64,000 bases of DNA from Paenarthrobacter aurescens (GCF_025421775.1 NZ_JAOEFX010000004.1:248001-312000), one strand, 5' to 3'. Shown: positions 54,823 through 63,089, counted from the first letter of the stretch. Translations and numbers: made by a program. Notes: a model not told the origin generated them from the sequence alone.

Positions 54823-55887
54823 CTACTTGGCATTCTGCTGCGGTATGACCACTTTTTTGATGATCAGCAGAATCGAGGCCGTGGTGGGGCAAGCGATCAG
54901 CGCTCCCAGAAGCCCCAGGAGCGTCCCGCCCACCATGGCTCCGATCAGGACCAGGGACCCAGGGATGCTGATGGCCTTTCCCACGATGCGTGGCGTCAGA
55001 ACGTACGCCTCTACTTGCATGTAGGCAAGCATCACGAGGAAGACCACCAAGGCTGTTGAGGGGGAGGTGAAGAGGGAGACCACGGTAATAATTGCCGTGC
55101 TGATGGCGCTTCCCACCAGCGGGATGAGGGTGATGGGAAACGCCAGGACGGCGAGCACTGCGGCGTACCTGACTCCAGCGACGGACAGGAGAATGAAGGT
55201 GAAGATCGCGTTGAACAAGGCAAGAACGGACATGCCGCTGAGGTATTTGCCCACGGAGGCAACAATGGTGTCGGTGATTTCTGCGAATGATTCCCGCCGG
55301 GAGGAGGGAACCAGCGAATAGAGGCTGGCTTTCATCATTTCGTGCCCCGCCACGAAATAGAGGGTCAGGACCACGACGAAGATGACGGCAAAAGTGCCAT
55401 TCACCACGTTGTAGCCAACCTGCACCGCGCCGCCACCGATGGCAAGCCATACGTTTGGATCGGCAGCCGATGTTTCCAGCCACTCCAGCAGCGGGGTCAG
55501 TGCACCTCCCAGGGTTCCGTTGAATTCCTGGAACCAATCCTGTTCACTGACGGCTTGGAAGCTGGATGGCAGCAGACTGACCAGCGCGGCACCCTCCTCC
55601 ACCAGAATCGGGACGATGAAGCGGATCAGCACAGCCACCAGTACCAAGAAGCCAACTGCTACCACCAGAACTGCGCCGGCGCGTGAGAGCTTCAAGCGTT
55701 CCAGCCATCGCACCAGCGGGTAGAGGCCCAGCGATATGAACAGCGCGGCAAAGATCAGGGTGAGCGAATACCGCAAGGTGATGACCGCTGAACCCAAGGC
55801 CAGGGCAACCAAAACGCCGAGCGCCGTTATCAGGCCGAATCGAAACGGTCCGCCCTGCAACAGTGGGAATGCCTTCAATTGCGTCAT
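54823..55887 (-). CDS. AI-2E-family transporter (UPF0118)
   Basis: 354 residues, about eight transmembrane helices in the typical arrangement: three N-terminal, a long amphipathic extracytoplasmic region, then a C-terminal cluster with PLVGSAISTAIITVVSLF and TPRIVGKAISIPGSLVLIGA. The family includes putative autoinducer exporters and Na+/H+ antiporters; actual cargo unknown. Co-transcribed with cls. Confidence 0.88.
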   Translation of the reverse strand: MTQLKAFPLLQGGPFRFGLITALGVLVALALGSAVITLRYSLTLIFAALFISLGLYPLVRWLERLKLSRAGAVLVVAVGFLVLVAVLIRFIVPILVEEGAALVSLLPSSFQAVSEQDWFQEFNGTLGGALTPLLEWLETSAADPNVWLAIGGGAVQVGYNVVNGTFAVIFVVVLTLYFVAGHEMMKASLYSLVPSSRRESFAEITDTIVASVGKYLSGMSVLALFNAIFTFILLSVAGVRYAAVLAVLAFPITLIPLVGSAISTAIITVVSLFTSPSTALVVFLVMLAYMQVEAYVLTPRIVGKAISIPGSLVLIGAMVGGTLLGLLGALIACPTTASILLIIKKVVIPQQNAK

Positions 55888-55929
55888 GCGTCCCTCTCGG
55901 CGTGAGTAGGTGGCGGAAGGTCGCCCTCG

Positions 55930-56307
55930 TCAGGACAAAGCGAGCTCCTTCAGGCGAGCGTACTCGGCCTCCGTGATATCTCCAGCGGCAAGCAGTGCCT
56001 TGGCTGCTTCGATTTGCTGGGTGGGCGATGGGGCTCCGGCGACTTCCCGGATGTATTTTTCGGTTTCGTTCACTGACTCGCGGAACCGCAATTCATTCCG
56101 CAGTGCCATGCCTTTTCCGCGCATAATCACGTAAATCAACGCAGAAATGAACGGTGCTACGAACAAACACAAAATCCACAGAGCCTTAATGCCTCCACTG
56201 AGTGCTTTGTCGCGCAGGAGATCGGAGATGATCTGGAAGAGGAGGAGCAGGTACGCGATAAACAAGAAAGCAACGAAGATGCTCCACAGCGATTCCCAAA
56301 AGCTCAT
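55930..56307 (-). CDS. PLDc_N/SHOCT membrane protein
   Basis: 125 residues from the ATG at 56307, where the hydrophobic N-terminus MSFWESLWSIFVAFLFIAYL starts. Two transmembrane helices of the phospholipase-D N-terminal (PLDc_N) kind with the cytoplasmic loop DLLRDKALSGGIKALWIL, then a linker and a C-terminal SHOCT motif (AKALLAAGDITEAEYARLKE). It leads the AI-2E/cls operon; the shared PLDc_N-like membrane anchor with Cls is notable. Confidence 0.82.
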   Translation of the reverse strand: MSFWESLWSIFVAFLFIAYLLLLFQIISDLLRDKALSGGIKALWILCLFVAPFISALIYVIMRGKGMALRNELRFRESVNETEKYIREVAGAPSPTQQIEAAKALLAAGDITEAEYARLKELALS

Positions 56308-56616
56308 GTGTCTTTCCCATCGTTCATTCGGCCCGGGCATGGACCGCTATCCGGAAGGAACCCGTTCCCTAACGGGATCACAACACCATTCTCAGATCGG
56401 CCGCGCCGTCCAGAGCGTGCCCGCGCTGTATCCATAGCGATTGGACAGAAAGATCACCCACTAAGGGTGAGTGGTGGTTTGTGGGAACCTGGACCGGCTG
56501 GCCGGACTGCCGGCCGACGCGGTCACAAATCCCCCGTAACTCCGTGGTTGTTTGTGGCAATCGGCGTTCGGTTACGCTGCTCAGAGCCACGCCACATCGC
56601 ACGTTTAGGGCCACCA
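56308..56616. other. Divergent control region
   Basis: 309 bp between the SHOCT gene and the unknown membrane protein gene. Apart from the TCACCC-N5-GGGTGA dyad (56454-56470) nothing gene-like is seen. Confidence 0.6.
56454..56470. promoter_or_regulatory. Dyad TCACCC-N5-GGGTGA (site 3)
   Basis: Perfect arms, same 5-bp spacer length as at 49912. About 150 bp upstream of each divergent gene. Confidence 0.6.
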
Positions 56617-57840
56617 ATGACGCACTCTTTCGCAGCTGACGCCGTCGTCACCCAACGGCCGGAACCTTCGCTCAAACACAGCACCACGGGCACCGCTGTT
56701 GGGGCGTTCAGCATGGTGGCCATTGTCGGAGTATTCGCCCTCCTTTTGCATACGCTCGGACAGCAATTGCCGACGCTTGGCCCGGCCTACCCCGGATGGC
56801 CGCAATCCGTCGGTGACTCACCGCTGGCAGCGTTGCGCTGGTTGCTGGGTGACATGACCGAGCCCTTGTTTTATAAGTCGGATCTGGCAGCAGCCGGCCT
56901 GCTCGCCGGAGCTGCCTTGGCGTGGTGGGCTGGCCGCCGGAGGAGAAGATGGGCCGGCTCGCTGACGTACGGAACAGGCCTCTGGCCTTGGGTGCTGGCC
57001 TCGGCGGCCCTGAGTTTGCTGCTGTCCAACCTTGCGTTCGGATGGATGCTCGACGACGGGTGGCAGCCCACCTTCGTGCCGTTCGTTTGCGTCGCTCCCG
57101 CCATGGTCCTTCTCTACGGAGCCGGGTGGAGGACCTGCGTCACTGGGGCTGTGCTGGGAGCAGGCACCACCACGCCTCTCGCACTGATCCTTATCCCCAG
57201 TATCTCGACACCGCTGGGCCTGCCGACGGTTGTAGCGAACGTCCTGGCGATGTCCATTGGGTCCGTCCTCGCGTTCCTGGTTGCCCGGCGCCTGCCGTGG
57301 CTTGTCCTGCGAAACCCGCGCCCCACCACACAACCGCACCGGCCGACGTCGGGCGTTGTCCAAACCTTTCGCAGCGACGCCATGTGGGCAGCCCGCCGAG
57401 TCCTCAAGGACTTCACAGAAACGCATTTCTTTGCCAACGAACTCGCCGGCATCTGCGTGATCCTGGCCGTCGGGGCGGCTTTTGTGCTGAACCCGGCGCT
57501 GCCGTCGTACGGCTCGAACCTGCTGCCTCACATACTGTTCGCCCAAGCGCTGACGTCGGCCGTCGGCGTGGTCCTGTGGCGGCGGTGGTACCGCGACGGC
57601 GGGTGGGCGGCTACCTACGCCTCCGTCGTGTCCGTTGCCCCGGCGGCCGTGCTCGCTTCTGGCGGGTCGTGGATCGGGGTGGTCGGCGGGGCTGTGCTGG
57701 GTGCTGTTCTTGCACCGCCCATCGCGAGGGCCGTTTCCGCCCGGCTGCCGGCCGGATTCCACCCGGTCATCGGCAACACCGCAGCCATGGCAGTGGCGAC
57801 GGCGGTTGCCTTGCCCTTGTTGGGGCTGCTGCCCCGCTAG
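56617..57840 (+). CDS. Polytopic membrane protein of unknown function
   Basis: 407 residues from the ATG at 56617 (TTAGGG upstream; a longer frame lacks a start signal). Ten or more transmembrane helices, arranged as two similar halves: each has an extramembrane piece (TEPLFYKSDLAAAGLLAGAA; TETHFFANELAGICVILAVG) followed by a helix cluster, which suggests internal duplication. A Trp-rich segment precedes it (YRDGGWAATY). No family recognised. Converges with the ZIP gene with a 4-bp overlap. Confidence 0.65.
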   Translation: MTHSFAADAVVTQRPEPSLKHSTTGTAVGAFSMVAIVGVFALLLHTLGQQLPTLGPAYPGWPQSVGDSPLAALRWLLGDMTEPLFYKSDLAAAGLLAGAALAWWAGRRRRRWAGSLTYGTGLWPWVLASAALSLLLSNLAFGWMLDDGWQPTFVPFVCVAPAMVLLYGAGWRTCVTGAVLGAGTTTPLALILIPSISTPLGLPTVVANVLAMSIGSVLAFLVARRLPWLVLRNPRPTTQPHRPTSGVVQTFRSDAMWAARRVLKDFTETHFFANELAGICVILAVGAAFVLNPALPSYGSNLLPHILFAQALTSAVGVVLWRRWYRDGGWAATYASVVSVAPAAVLASGGSWIGVVGGAVLGAVLAPPIARAVSARLPAGFHPVIGNTAAMAVATAVALPLLGLLPR

Positions 57841-58592
57841 CCGCCCACGTGGTGGATGGTGAAGGCGCTCAGGAAACCGACGGCGGCTGTCAGCCCGGTG
57901 AGGTTGTGGTGCTCTTCGAACGCCTCAGGAATCATGGTGTCGGCCAGCATGGCAAGGATCCCGCCTGCAGCGATGGCGGTAATGAACGCAATCACAGTCC
58001 CAGGGGCGTTCTCCAAAGCGGTGTAGCCGAGCAGGGCCGCAAGCCCGCTGAACACTGCGATGCCCGCCCAGGTACCAAAAACGTACGCGGGGCTGCGGCC
58101 GGCCCTTTTCATGCCGGCGGTGCTGGAAAGGCCTTCCGGAACGTTGGAGATGAAGACGGCGGCAAGCATCGCAGGGCTGACTGCCCCGCCGGCGAGGAGC
58201 CCGACGCCCAGGACCACTGACTCCGGAATGCCATCGATCAGCGCCCCCACCGCGATGGCCGTTCCACTGCCGGGTACGTCCTTCTCGGACGGCTGCGGCC
58301 CGGAGGAACGCTTCCGGTGTTTGGCGCCTGCGCGAGCCAGCAGAACGTTGGAGCCCACGAAGATCAGCGCACCCATGAGGAAGCCCAGGATAGTGGGGAT
58401 CAATCCGCCGCCTTGGACGGCTTCGTCAACCAATTCGAAGGCAAGGGCAGAGATCAGGACGCCCGCACCGAACGCCATCACGGTGGACACAATCTTGGGC
58501 GGAACTTTCCACAACCAAGCGATGCCGGCTCCGAGGACCAAGGCTCCGCCTGCCAGTGTTCCCCACATCAAGGCCTGCAGCCACATCGGCAT
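57837..58592 (-). CDS. ZIP-family metal transporter
   Basis: 251 residues from the ATG at 58592 (GAGAGGG 9 bp upstream). Eight transmembrane helices; the metal-binding helices read GALIDGIPESVVLG and ISNVPEGLSST, and a Lys/His/Arg-rich loop (AGAKHRKRSSG) lies between helices 3 and 4. The usual His in the first motif (HNxxEG-type) is replaced by Asp (IDGIPES), typical of the GufA-like branch. Likely imports zinc or another divalent metal. Confidence 0.87.
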   Translation of the reverse strand: MPMWLQALMWGTLAGGALVLGAGIAWLWKVPPKIVSTVMAFGAGVLISALAFELVDEAVQGGGLIPTILGFLMGALIFVGSNVLLARAGAKHRKRSSGPQPSEKDVPGSGTAIAVGALIDGIPESVVLGVGLLAGGAVSPAMLAAVFISNVPEGLSSTAGMKRAGRSPAYVFGTWAGIAVFSGLAALLGYTALENAPGTVIAFITAIAAGGILAMLADTMIPEAFEEHHNLTGLTAAVGFLSAFTIHHVGG

Positions 58593-58666
58593 CAAATACG
58601 CCCTCTCATCGGCCTTTTATGTGCATCAAGCAGTGTTTCATAAGGTGCCTGTGGAGCAGCAAAAGT

Positions 58667-58686
58667 CTTGAGGTTTTCCTGAGGAA
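58667..58686. promoter_or_regulatory. CTTGAGG ... TTTTCC ... AGGAA element upstream of the TasA-like gene
   Basis: Contains TTTTCCTGAG (58674-58683), which also occurs at 59526-59535. A near-match of the whole element lies at 59541-59561 before the signal peptidase gene. Confidence 0.4.
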
Positions 58687-58810
58687 GTGTTGCGGGTTTG
58701 CAGGATGGGTTCTTGATCCGGGCCCGGCACAGTAGTTCTTGTCAGCCACGCAGGCCGGCAAGAACCGGCCGGCCGATCACGGTGGCCACACGAAAGGACA
58801 CCTGATCCCC

Positions 58811-59416
58811 ATGGCCATCACCCTGAAGTCCACCTCCGGCAAGATCCTCGCTTCCGTCGCACTGGTCGGCACCGCAGCCGCCGTCGCCGGCATGGGCACC
58901 TACGGCGCGTTCACCTCCTCGACCTCCGCCTCCCAGGCAGTCACCGCAGGGACCGTCACCATCGCCCTGGGCACCGGAGCGGCCAACACGCTCAACGTCC
59001 CGGTCGCAGGACTGCTGCCCGGAGACAAGGTCGAAAAGCTCGTCACCCTGGCCAACACCGGCAACTCGGACCTGAACAACGTCACCCTCACCACCTCCGC
59101 CGGCGCCACAGGTTCCCTGCTCACCACCGACACCACGCACGGGCTGCAGCTGACCATCGAAAACTGCTCCGTCGCCTGGACCGGCACCGCCGCCCCCTAC
59201 ACCTGCGCCGGCACCAAAACCACCGTCCTGGCCAACGGCCCCGTCATCGCAGCGAACAAGGTCCTGAACAACCTGAGCTCCCTGACCTCGACCAAAACCG
59301 ACAACCTCAAGGTCACCACCGCTTTGCCCGCCACCGCGAACAACGACTTCCAAGGCGCCACCTCCACCCTCGCCTTCTCCTTCACCGGCACCCAACGCAC
59401 CGAAACCACCAAGTAG
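58811..59416 (+). CDS. TasA/camelysin-like secreted protein, probable SipW substrate
   Basis: 201 residues from the ATG at 58811, with AAAGGA about 12 bp upstream. SipW-type signal peptide: basic start, ILASVALVGTAAAVAGMGTY, then GAFTSSTSASQAV with an aromatic just after the cleavage region. Mature part has the TasA/camelysin pattern GTVTIALGTGAAN, PGDKVEKLVTLANTGNSDLN and two Cys (NCSVAW, TCAGTK). Probably a beta-sandwich that can donor-strand exchange into fibres. It is followed by a strong hairpin and then a dedicated signal peptidase. Confidence 0.78.
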   Translation: MAITLKSTSGKILASVALVGTAAAVAGMGTYGAFTSSTSASQAVTAGTVTIALGTGAANTLNVPVAGLLPGDKVEKLVTLANTGNSDLNNVTLTTSAGATGSLLTTDTTHGLQLTIENCSVAWTGTAAPYTCAGTKTTVLANGPVIAANKVLNNLSSLTSTKTDNLKVTTALPATANNDFQGATSTLAFSFTGTQRTETTK

Positions 59417-59427
59417 CACCAAAAGCT

Positions 59428-59468
59428 CCGGAGGCCGGCCGTTACGCCCTTTCCGGCCGGGCCTCCGG
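59428..59468 (+). terminator. Strong hairpin between TasA-like and signal peptidase genes
   Basis: CCGGAGGCC/GGCCTCCGG outer stem plus inner CCGGCC pairing. Parallels the hairpin after the first gene of the 39110 operon. Confidence 0.65.
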
Positions 59469-59529
59469 TCATAAGCCCCGCCGGGCCTGGTCGGGCTCCC
59501 CCCTGCCCGATCAGGTTCGCCGGTATTTT

Positions 59530-59575
59530 CCTGAGCCAGACTTGAGGAATTTCCGCAGGAAAGCCTGAGCCAGAC
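59530..59575. repeat. CCTGAGCCAGAC direct repeats upstream of the signal peptidase gene
   Basis: Two identical 12-mers at 59530-59541 and 59564-59575 bracket the CTTGAGG...AGGAA element (59541-59561). The region ends 52 bp before the ATG at 59627. Confidence 0.55.
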
Positions 59576-59626
59576 CACCCAGACTCTTAATCAGACGATG
59601 ACCCGCACCCGGAAGGAACGCCAGGC

Positions 59627-60331
59627 ATGAGCGCACTGAGCACTATCACCACCCCCGCCCTCCACGGACGGCGTTCCGCAACCCGGCCCGCCGCCGTCGA
59701 GACCCGCGCAGAGACCCGGCCCGCCGCCGTCGAGACCCGCGCAGAAGCCAGCGCCACGCCGGGCATGTTCCGCCGGGTTGCCGGCGCGGCAGTGAAGTTC
59801 GTCGGACTGGGCATGCTGATCCTGGCAGCCTTGGTGTTCCTCTTCCTGGCGATCGGACCCCGCCTGCTGGGCTACCAGACCTCAACCATGCTGACCGGTT
59901 CCATGGCCCCGCTGATCAACCCGGGCGACGTCGTCGTCACTGTCCCCACTCCCATCACTGACGTCAAGGTTGGCGACATCATCACCTACCACATCCCCGT
60001 GGAGGACCAGCGGGTGGAAACCCACCGCATCACCGAAATCACCGCCACCGCCGACGGCGGAGTAGCCGTCCAGACCAAGGGCGACGCCAACAACGGCATC
60101 GACCCCTGGATCGCCACCCTCCAAGGCAAAACCGTGGACAAGCAGGTTGCCACCATCCCCTACGTCGGCAACGCCATCCGCGCCCTGCGCGAGCCCATGG
60201 TCATGAACATCCTGATGTACGGCGCACCCGCCATCCTGGTCATCGGGATGCTCGCCTCCATCTGGACCAAAGATCCCAACAAGTCAGCCCCGGAAGGCGC
60301 CGCAGCACCCCAGGCAGCCCGCGGTGAGTGA
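59627..60331 (+). CDS. SipW-type signal peptidase I (S26B)
   Basis: 234 residues. Catalytic Ser92 in MLTGSMAPLINPGD, and His133 (ETHRITE) where bacterial type enzymes have Lys, which is the ER/SipW-type Ser-His arrangement; the KGDANN motif with Asp153 follows. One transmembrane helix before the catalytic domain (about 58-77) and one near the C-terminus (about 205-222). Residues 19-29 and 30-40 are a perfect 11-residue repeat TRPAAVETRAE. It most likely cleaves the signal peptides of the TasA-like proteins here and at 39110-42294. Confidence 0.9.
   Translation: MSALSTITTPALHGRRSATRPAAVETRAETRPAAVETRAEASATPGMFRRVAGAAVKFVGLGMLILAALVFLFLAIGPRLLGYQTSTMLTGSMAPLINPGDVVVTVPTPITDVKVGDIITYHIPVEDQRVETHRITEITATADGGVAVQTKGDANNGIDPWIATLQGKTVDKQVATIPYVGNAIRALREPMVMNILMYGAPAILVIGMLASIWTKDPNKSAPEGAAAPQAARGE
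59681..59746 (+). repeat. 33-bp tandem repeat inside the signal peptidase gene
   Basis: Two copies (59681-59713, 59714-59746), identical except the last base. In frame, encoding TRPAAVETRAE twice in the cytoplasmic N-terminal tail. Confidence 0.9.
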
Positions 60332-60734
60332 CGAAGCGGATCCGGCTCAGCCGCCGGAAGGGCCCGTATTGGAGCCGTGCAGGCTTCAGGCGCTGGCTGA
60401 AGAGTTGGGAGACTCCACTCCGGCGCTCCGTTTCCTCTCCACCTACCTGTCCATGCTGCCCGGCCGGATCCTCAGGATCTCCAACGGCCTGTGCAGGCAC
60501 GATCCCGACGCCAGCATGGACGCGGTCTTGAGCCTCAAGATCTCCTCCGCGATGGTTGGTGCGTTGGAGACAGAGGACCAGTGCCGGGCCATCGAATCGA
60601 TGATCCGGGAAGACCACTTCGACTCAGCGGTCCTGGCGCTTCCTGCTCTTCGGAACTCCACCGATCGTTGCTTCGCTGCAGGGCCGCAGTTGCTCGGGAA
60701 GGCCCAGGAGTCCCTCTGCAAGTACCGGCATTAA
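60324..60734 (+). CDS. Degenerate HPt-domain protein
   Basis: 136 residues from a GTG overlapping the signal peptidase stop. Residues about 30-115 follow the four-helix HPt pattern (ALRFLSTYLSMLPGRILRIS; DAVLSLKISSAMVGALETED; CRAIESMIRED). In active HPt domains the second helix carries AHSLKGSS; here Leu69 occupies the His position (AVLSLKISS). It is therefore probably a non-phosphorylatable HPt-like adaptor. Translational coupling to the SipW-type peptidase suggests a role in the same export system. Confidence 0.7.
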   Translation: MSDEADPAQPPEGPVLEPCRLQALAEELGDSTPALRFLSTYLSMLPGRILRISNGLCRHDPDASMDAVLSLKISSAMVGALETEDQCRAIESMIREDHFDSAVLALPALRNSTDRCFAAGPQLLGKAQESLCKYRH

Positions 60735-60741
60735 AGAGCAG

Positions 60742-62010
60742 TCAGCGGTCGGCCGGCACGGTTGTGTCGGCGGTTTTGACCTCATGCGGTACCAGGAACA
60801 GTGCAGCCACTGCCAGTAGGCCGGCGGCGGCGAACACGTAGAAGCCGGCAGGATAGGCGATGTTCGCCGCCACCAATGTTCCCGTCACCGCAGGACCAAC
60901 GATTGCGCCGAGCCTGCCAACGCCTGCGGCGAAGCCGAGGGCCGTTCCGCGGAGCCTGGCCGGAAACAACTGGCTGACCCACGCGTATACCAACACCTGG
61001 GAACTGAAGACGAAGACTCCGGTGACGAAGACAGCTGCATTGAGCAGGAACTCGTTCTGGATCTTGACGCTGAGGATCGCCAGCAGAACCGCGGACAACC
61101 CGAACCACAACAGTACGATCCGTTTGGTCCCATGCTTGTCCGCCAGGATTCCGGCGAGGAACAGCCCTGCCACAGCGCCAACGTTCAGGACCAGCAGCAG
61201 TGTCAGTCCGGTGCTCACGGGATATCCGGCGGCAGCCATCAGCTGCGGAAGCCAGGTGTTCAGGCCGTAGACCAACAGCAGCCCCATGAACGACGCGATA
61301 CCAATACCAACAGCCACCATGGGATAAGGCTTTTGCAAGAGATCGCGGAAGCCGGTCTTTTGTTTGGTGATGGCGGAACGCTCGACGTCGGCTGTTGCCT
61401 TCGTTGGTTCGCCTGCCTTCGCCGGGGCTGCTTCGGGAAGCGATTCGGGCAACTTGGCCCACAGGAACGGCAGGAGGACCAGTCCGGCGACGCCGCCGAT
61501 GATGAACATGAGCCGCCAGTTGGGAACGATGAAGATGGCCAGCAGGGCGGTAGCCACAGCACCCACGTGGTAGCCGGTCATGGTCCGGGTAGTGGACTTA
61601 CCGGCCGATCCCGCGGGGGCGTAGTCGTTCATGTAGGCCAAGGCGGCGGGGAGGCATGCCCCCAAGCCAAGTCCTGCAAGTAGGCGCAGAACTGAGAAGA
61701 CTGCGACGTTCGGGGCGAAGGCAACTCCGATGGTGAACAGCGAGAAGCCTGCCACGCAGGCGATCAGGAGTCTCCGGCGGCCGAATTTGTCCGAGAGCGG
61801 CGCGATGAAGAGCGCGCCAAGGCCAACGCCTACCAACGAAATGGTGGCCGCGAAGGTGGCCCCGACAGCGTCGAAGCCTAGTTCGCCGGTCTTGATAAGC
61901 GTTGGGATTACGGTGCCCAGGACTACGAGGTCGAAACCGTCCAGGACCATGGCCAGCCAACAGAGCCAAACAGGCCATTGGGATCGGCGGGCAGATGACA
62001 TCGTTGGCAT
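60742..62010 (-). CDS. MFS transporter, aromatic acid:H+ symporter (PcaK/BenK-like)
   Basis: 422 residues from the ATG at 62010 (GAGGA upstream). Helix 1 contains the AAHS signature MVLDGFDLVVLGTVIPTL (Asp residues required for aromatic acid uptake), and the loop LSDKFGRRRLL follows. Twelve transmembrane segments. Divergent from an IclR regulator and close to pobA, so 4-hydroxybenzoate is the likely substrate. Confidence 0.86.
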   Translation of the reverse strand: MPTMSSARRSQWPVWLCWLAMVLDGFDLVVLGTVIPTLIKTGELGFDAVGATFAATISLVGVGLGALFIAPLSDKFGRRRLLIACVAGFSLFTIGVAFAPNVAVFSVLRLLAGLGLGACLPAALAYMNDYAPAGSAGKSTTRTMTGYHVGAVATALLAIFIVPNWRLMFIIGGVAGLVLLPFLWAKLPESLPEAAPAKAGEPTKATADVERSAITKQKTGFRDLLQKPYPMVAVGIGIASFMGLLLVYGLNTWLPQLMAAAGYPVSTGLTLLLVLNVGAVAGLFLAGILADKHGTKRIVLLWFGLSAVLLAILSVKIQNEFLLNAAVFVTGVFVFSSQVLVYAWVSQLFPARLRGTALGFAAGVGRLGAIVGPAVTGTLVAANIAYPAGFYVFAAAGLLAVAALFLVPHEVKTADTTVPADR

Positions 62011-62109
62011 AGCGTCCTCGGTACTTCTTTGTGGTTGGTCCCGGCCACAGAACGGTCGGTCGGTTATGAGAGTTGTATCACCGTCCGATGTTGCGTGGCA
62101 CACGTTCTA

Positions 62110-62120
62110 CCATTGAATGG
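62110..62120. promoter_or_regulatory. CCATT-G-AATGG palindrome between transporter and IclR gene
   Basis: Perfect 5-bp arms in the 217-bp divergent region; candidate site for the IclR regulator. The inverted pair CCAGG ... CCTGG lies just downstream. Confidence 0.35.
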
Positions 62121-62227
62121 AAGGTGCTGCCAGGTGGCCAAAACCTGGTTGCCAGGAACCCGGCAGCCGGGAAACCTAATGCCTGGCCACGAAGCAAAGT
62201 ACCTGTAGCCAATAAACAAAGGAGGGC

Positions 62228-62971
62228 ATGGTGGCGAACTCAGCATCCGGCGATTCTGTGGTGGACCGGGTGGTGCGGGTCATCGAGGCCTTCCCGGAGG
62301 GAGTGACCTCGCTGCAGTTGACCGAGTTGGCCGACCGCGCAGGGCTCCCGTTGTCATCGGCCCATCGGCTCGTGCGACAACTGTCCCAGCACGGGCTGCT
62401 GGATCTTGGCGCGGGTGGGACGGTTCGCTTGGGCCTGCGGTTGTGGGAACTGGTCAACCGCAATTCGCCCACCTTGGCCCTTCGCCAGGCGGCCATGCCG
62501 TTCATGGAGGACATACAGCAGGTCCTGAACCAGAACGTGAACCTGGCCGTGCTGGACGGCTGGGAGGCGCTCTTTGTGGAGCGCCTTTCGCGGAGGGGAT
62601 CGGTGGCCAACCGGGCGCGGATCGCCGGACGGATGCCCGTCCATATCTCTTCAGCAGGGCTGGCCTTGATGTCCCACCAGTCACGTGAAGTGCAGGCGGA
62701 GTACCTCGAGCAGTTCGAGGACCCGTCCGGAAAGGTAACTGCCCAAGCCGTGCGTCATTTCCTGGCCGAAGCGGCCCAGCAGGGGTACGCGCAACTCGCA
62801 GGGGTGGTTGATCCGGACACATGGGGAATCGCTGTTCCCGTGGTGAACGGGAAGCGGCGCACCGTGGCGGCCCTGGGTGTTGTTGTCCCTCTCGCTGAGA
62901 TGAGGCTGCAGGCGCTTGTTCCGGCGCTCCAGACCGCGGCGCGGGGAATAGGGCGGCAGCTCGGCGACTAA
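62228..62971 (+). CDS. IclR-family regulator (PobR/PcaR-like)
   Basis: 247 residues; AAAGGAGGGC upstream. N-terminal winged helix-turn-helix (SLQLTELADRAGLPLSSAHR) and a C-terminal effector-binding domain (GYAQLAGVVDPDTWGIAVPV). IclR proteins commonly control protocatechuate and 4-hydroxybenzoate genes. It sits between the transporter and pobA and probably controls both. Confidence 0.88.
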   Translation: MVANSASGDSVVDRVVRVIEAFPEGVTSLQLTELADRAGLPLSSAHRLVRQLSQHGLLDLGAGGTVRLGLRLWELVNRNSPTLALRQAAMPFMEDIQQVLNQNVNLAVLDGWEALFVERLSRRGSVANRARIAGRMPVHISSAGLALMSHQSREVQAEYLEQFEDPSGKVTAQAVRHFLAEAAQQGYAQLAGVVDPDTWGIAVPVVNGKRRTVAALGVVVPLAEMRLQALVPALQTAARGIGRQLGD

Positions 62972-63089
62972 GTCCGGATTCCGTTCAACGGAATTCATGT
63001 AACGCCAATCACCAAGTGCGGGCCACACTGATTCCAGATTCATCCCGCTTCCGAGCAAGCCGGGATCCGCAACGAAGCGAGGAACAACC

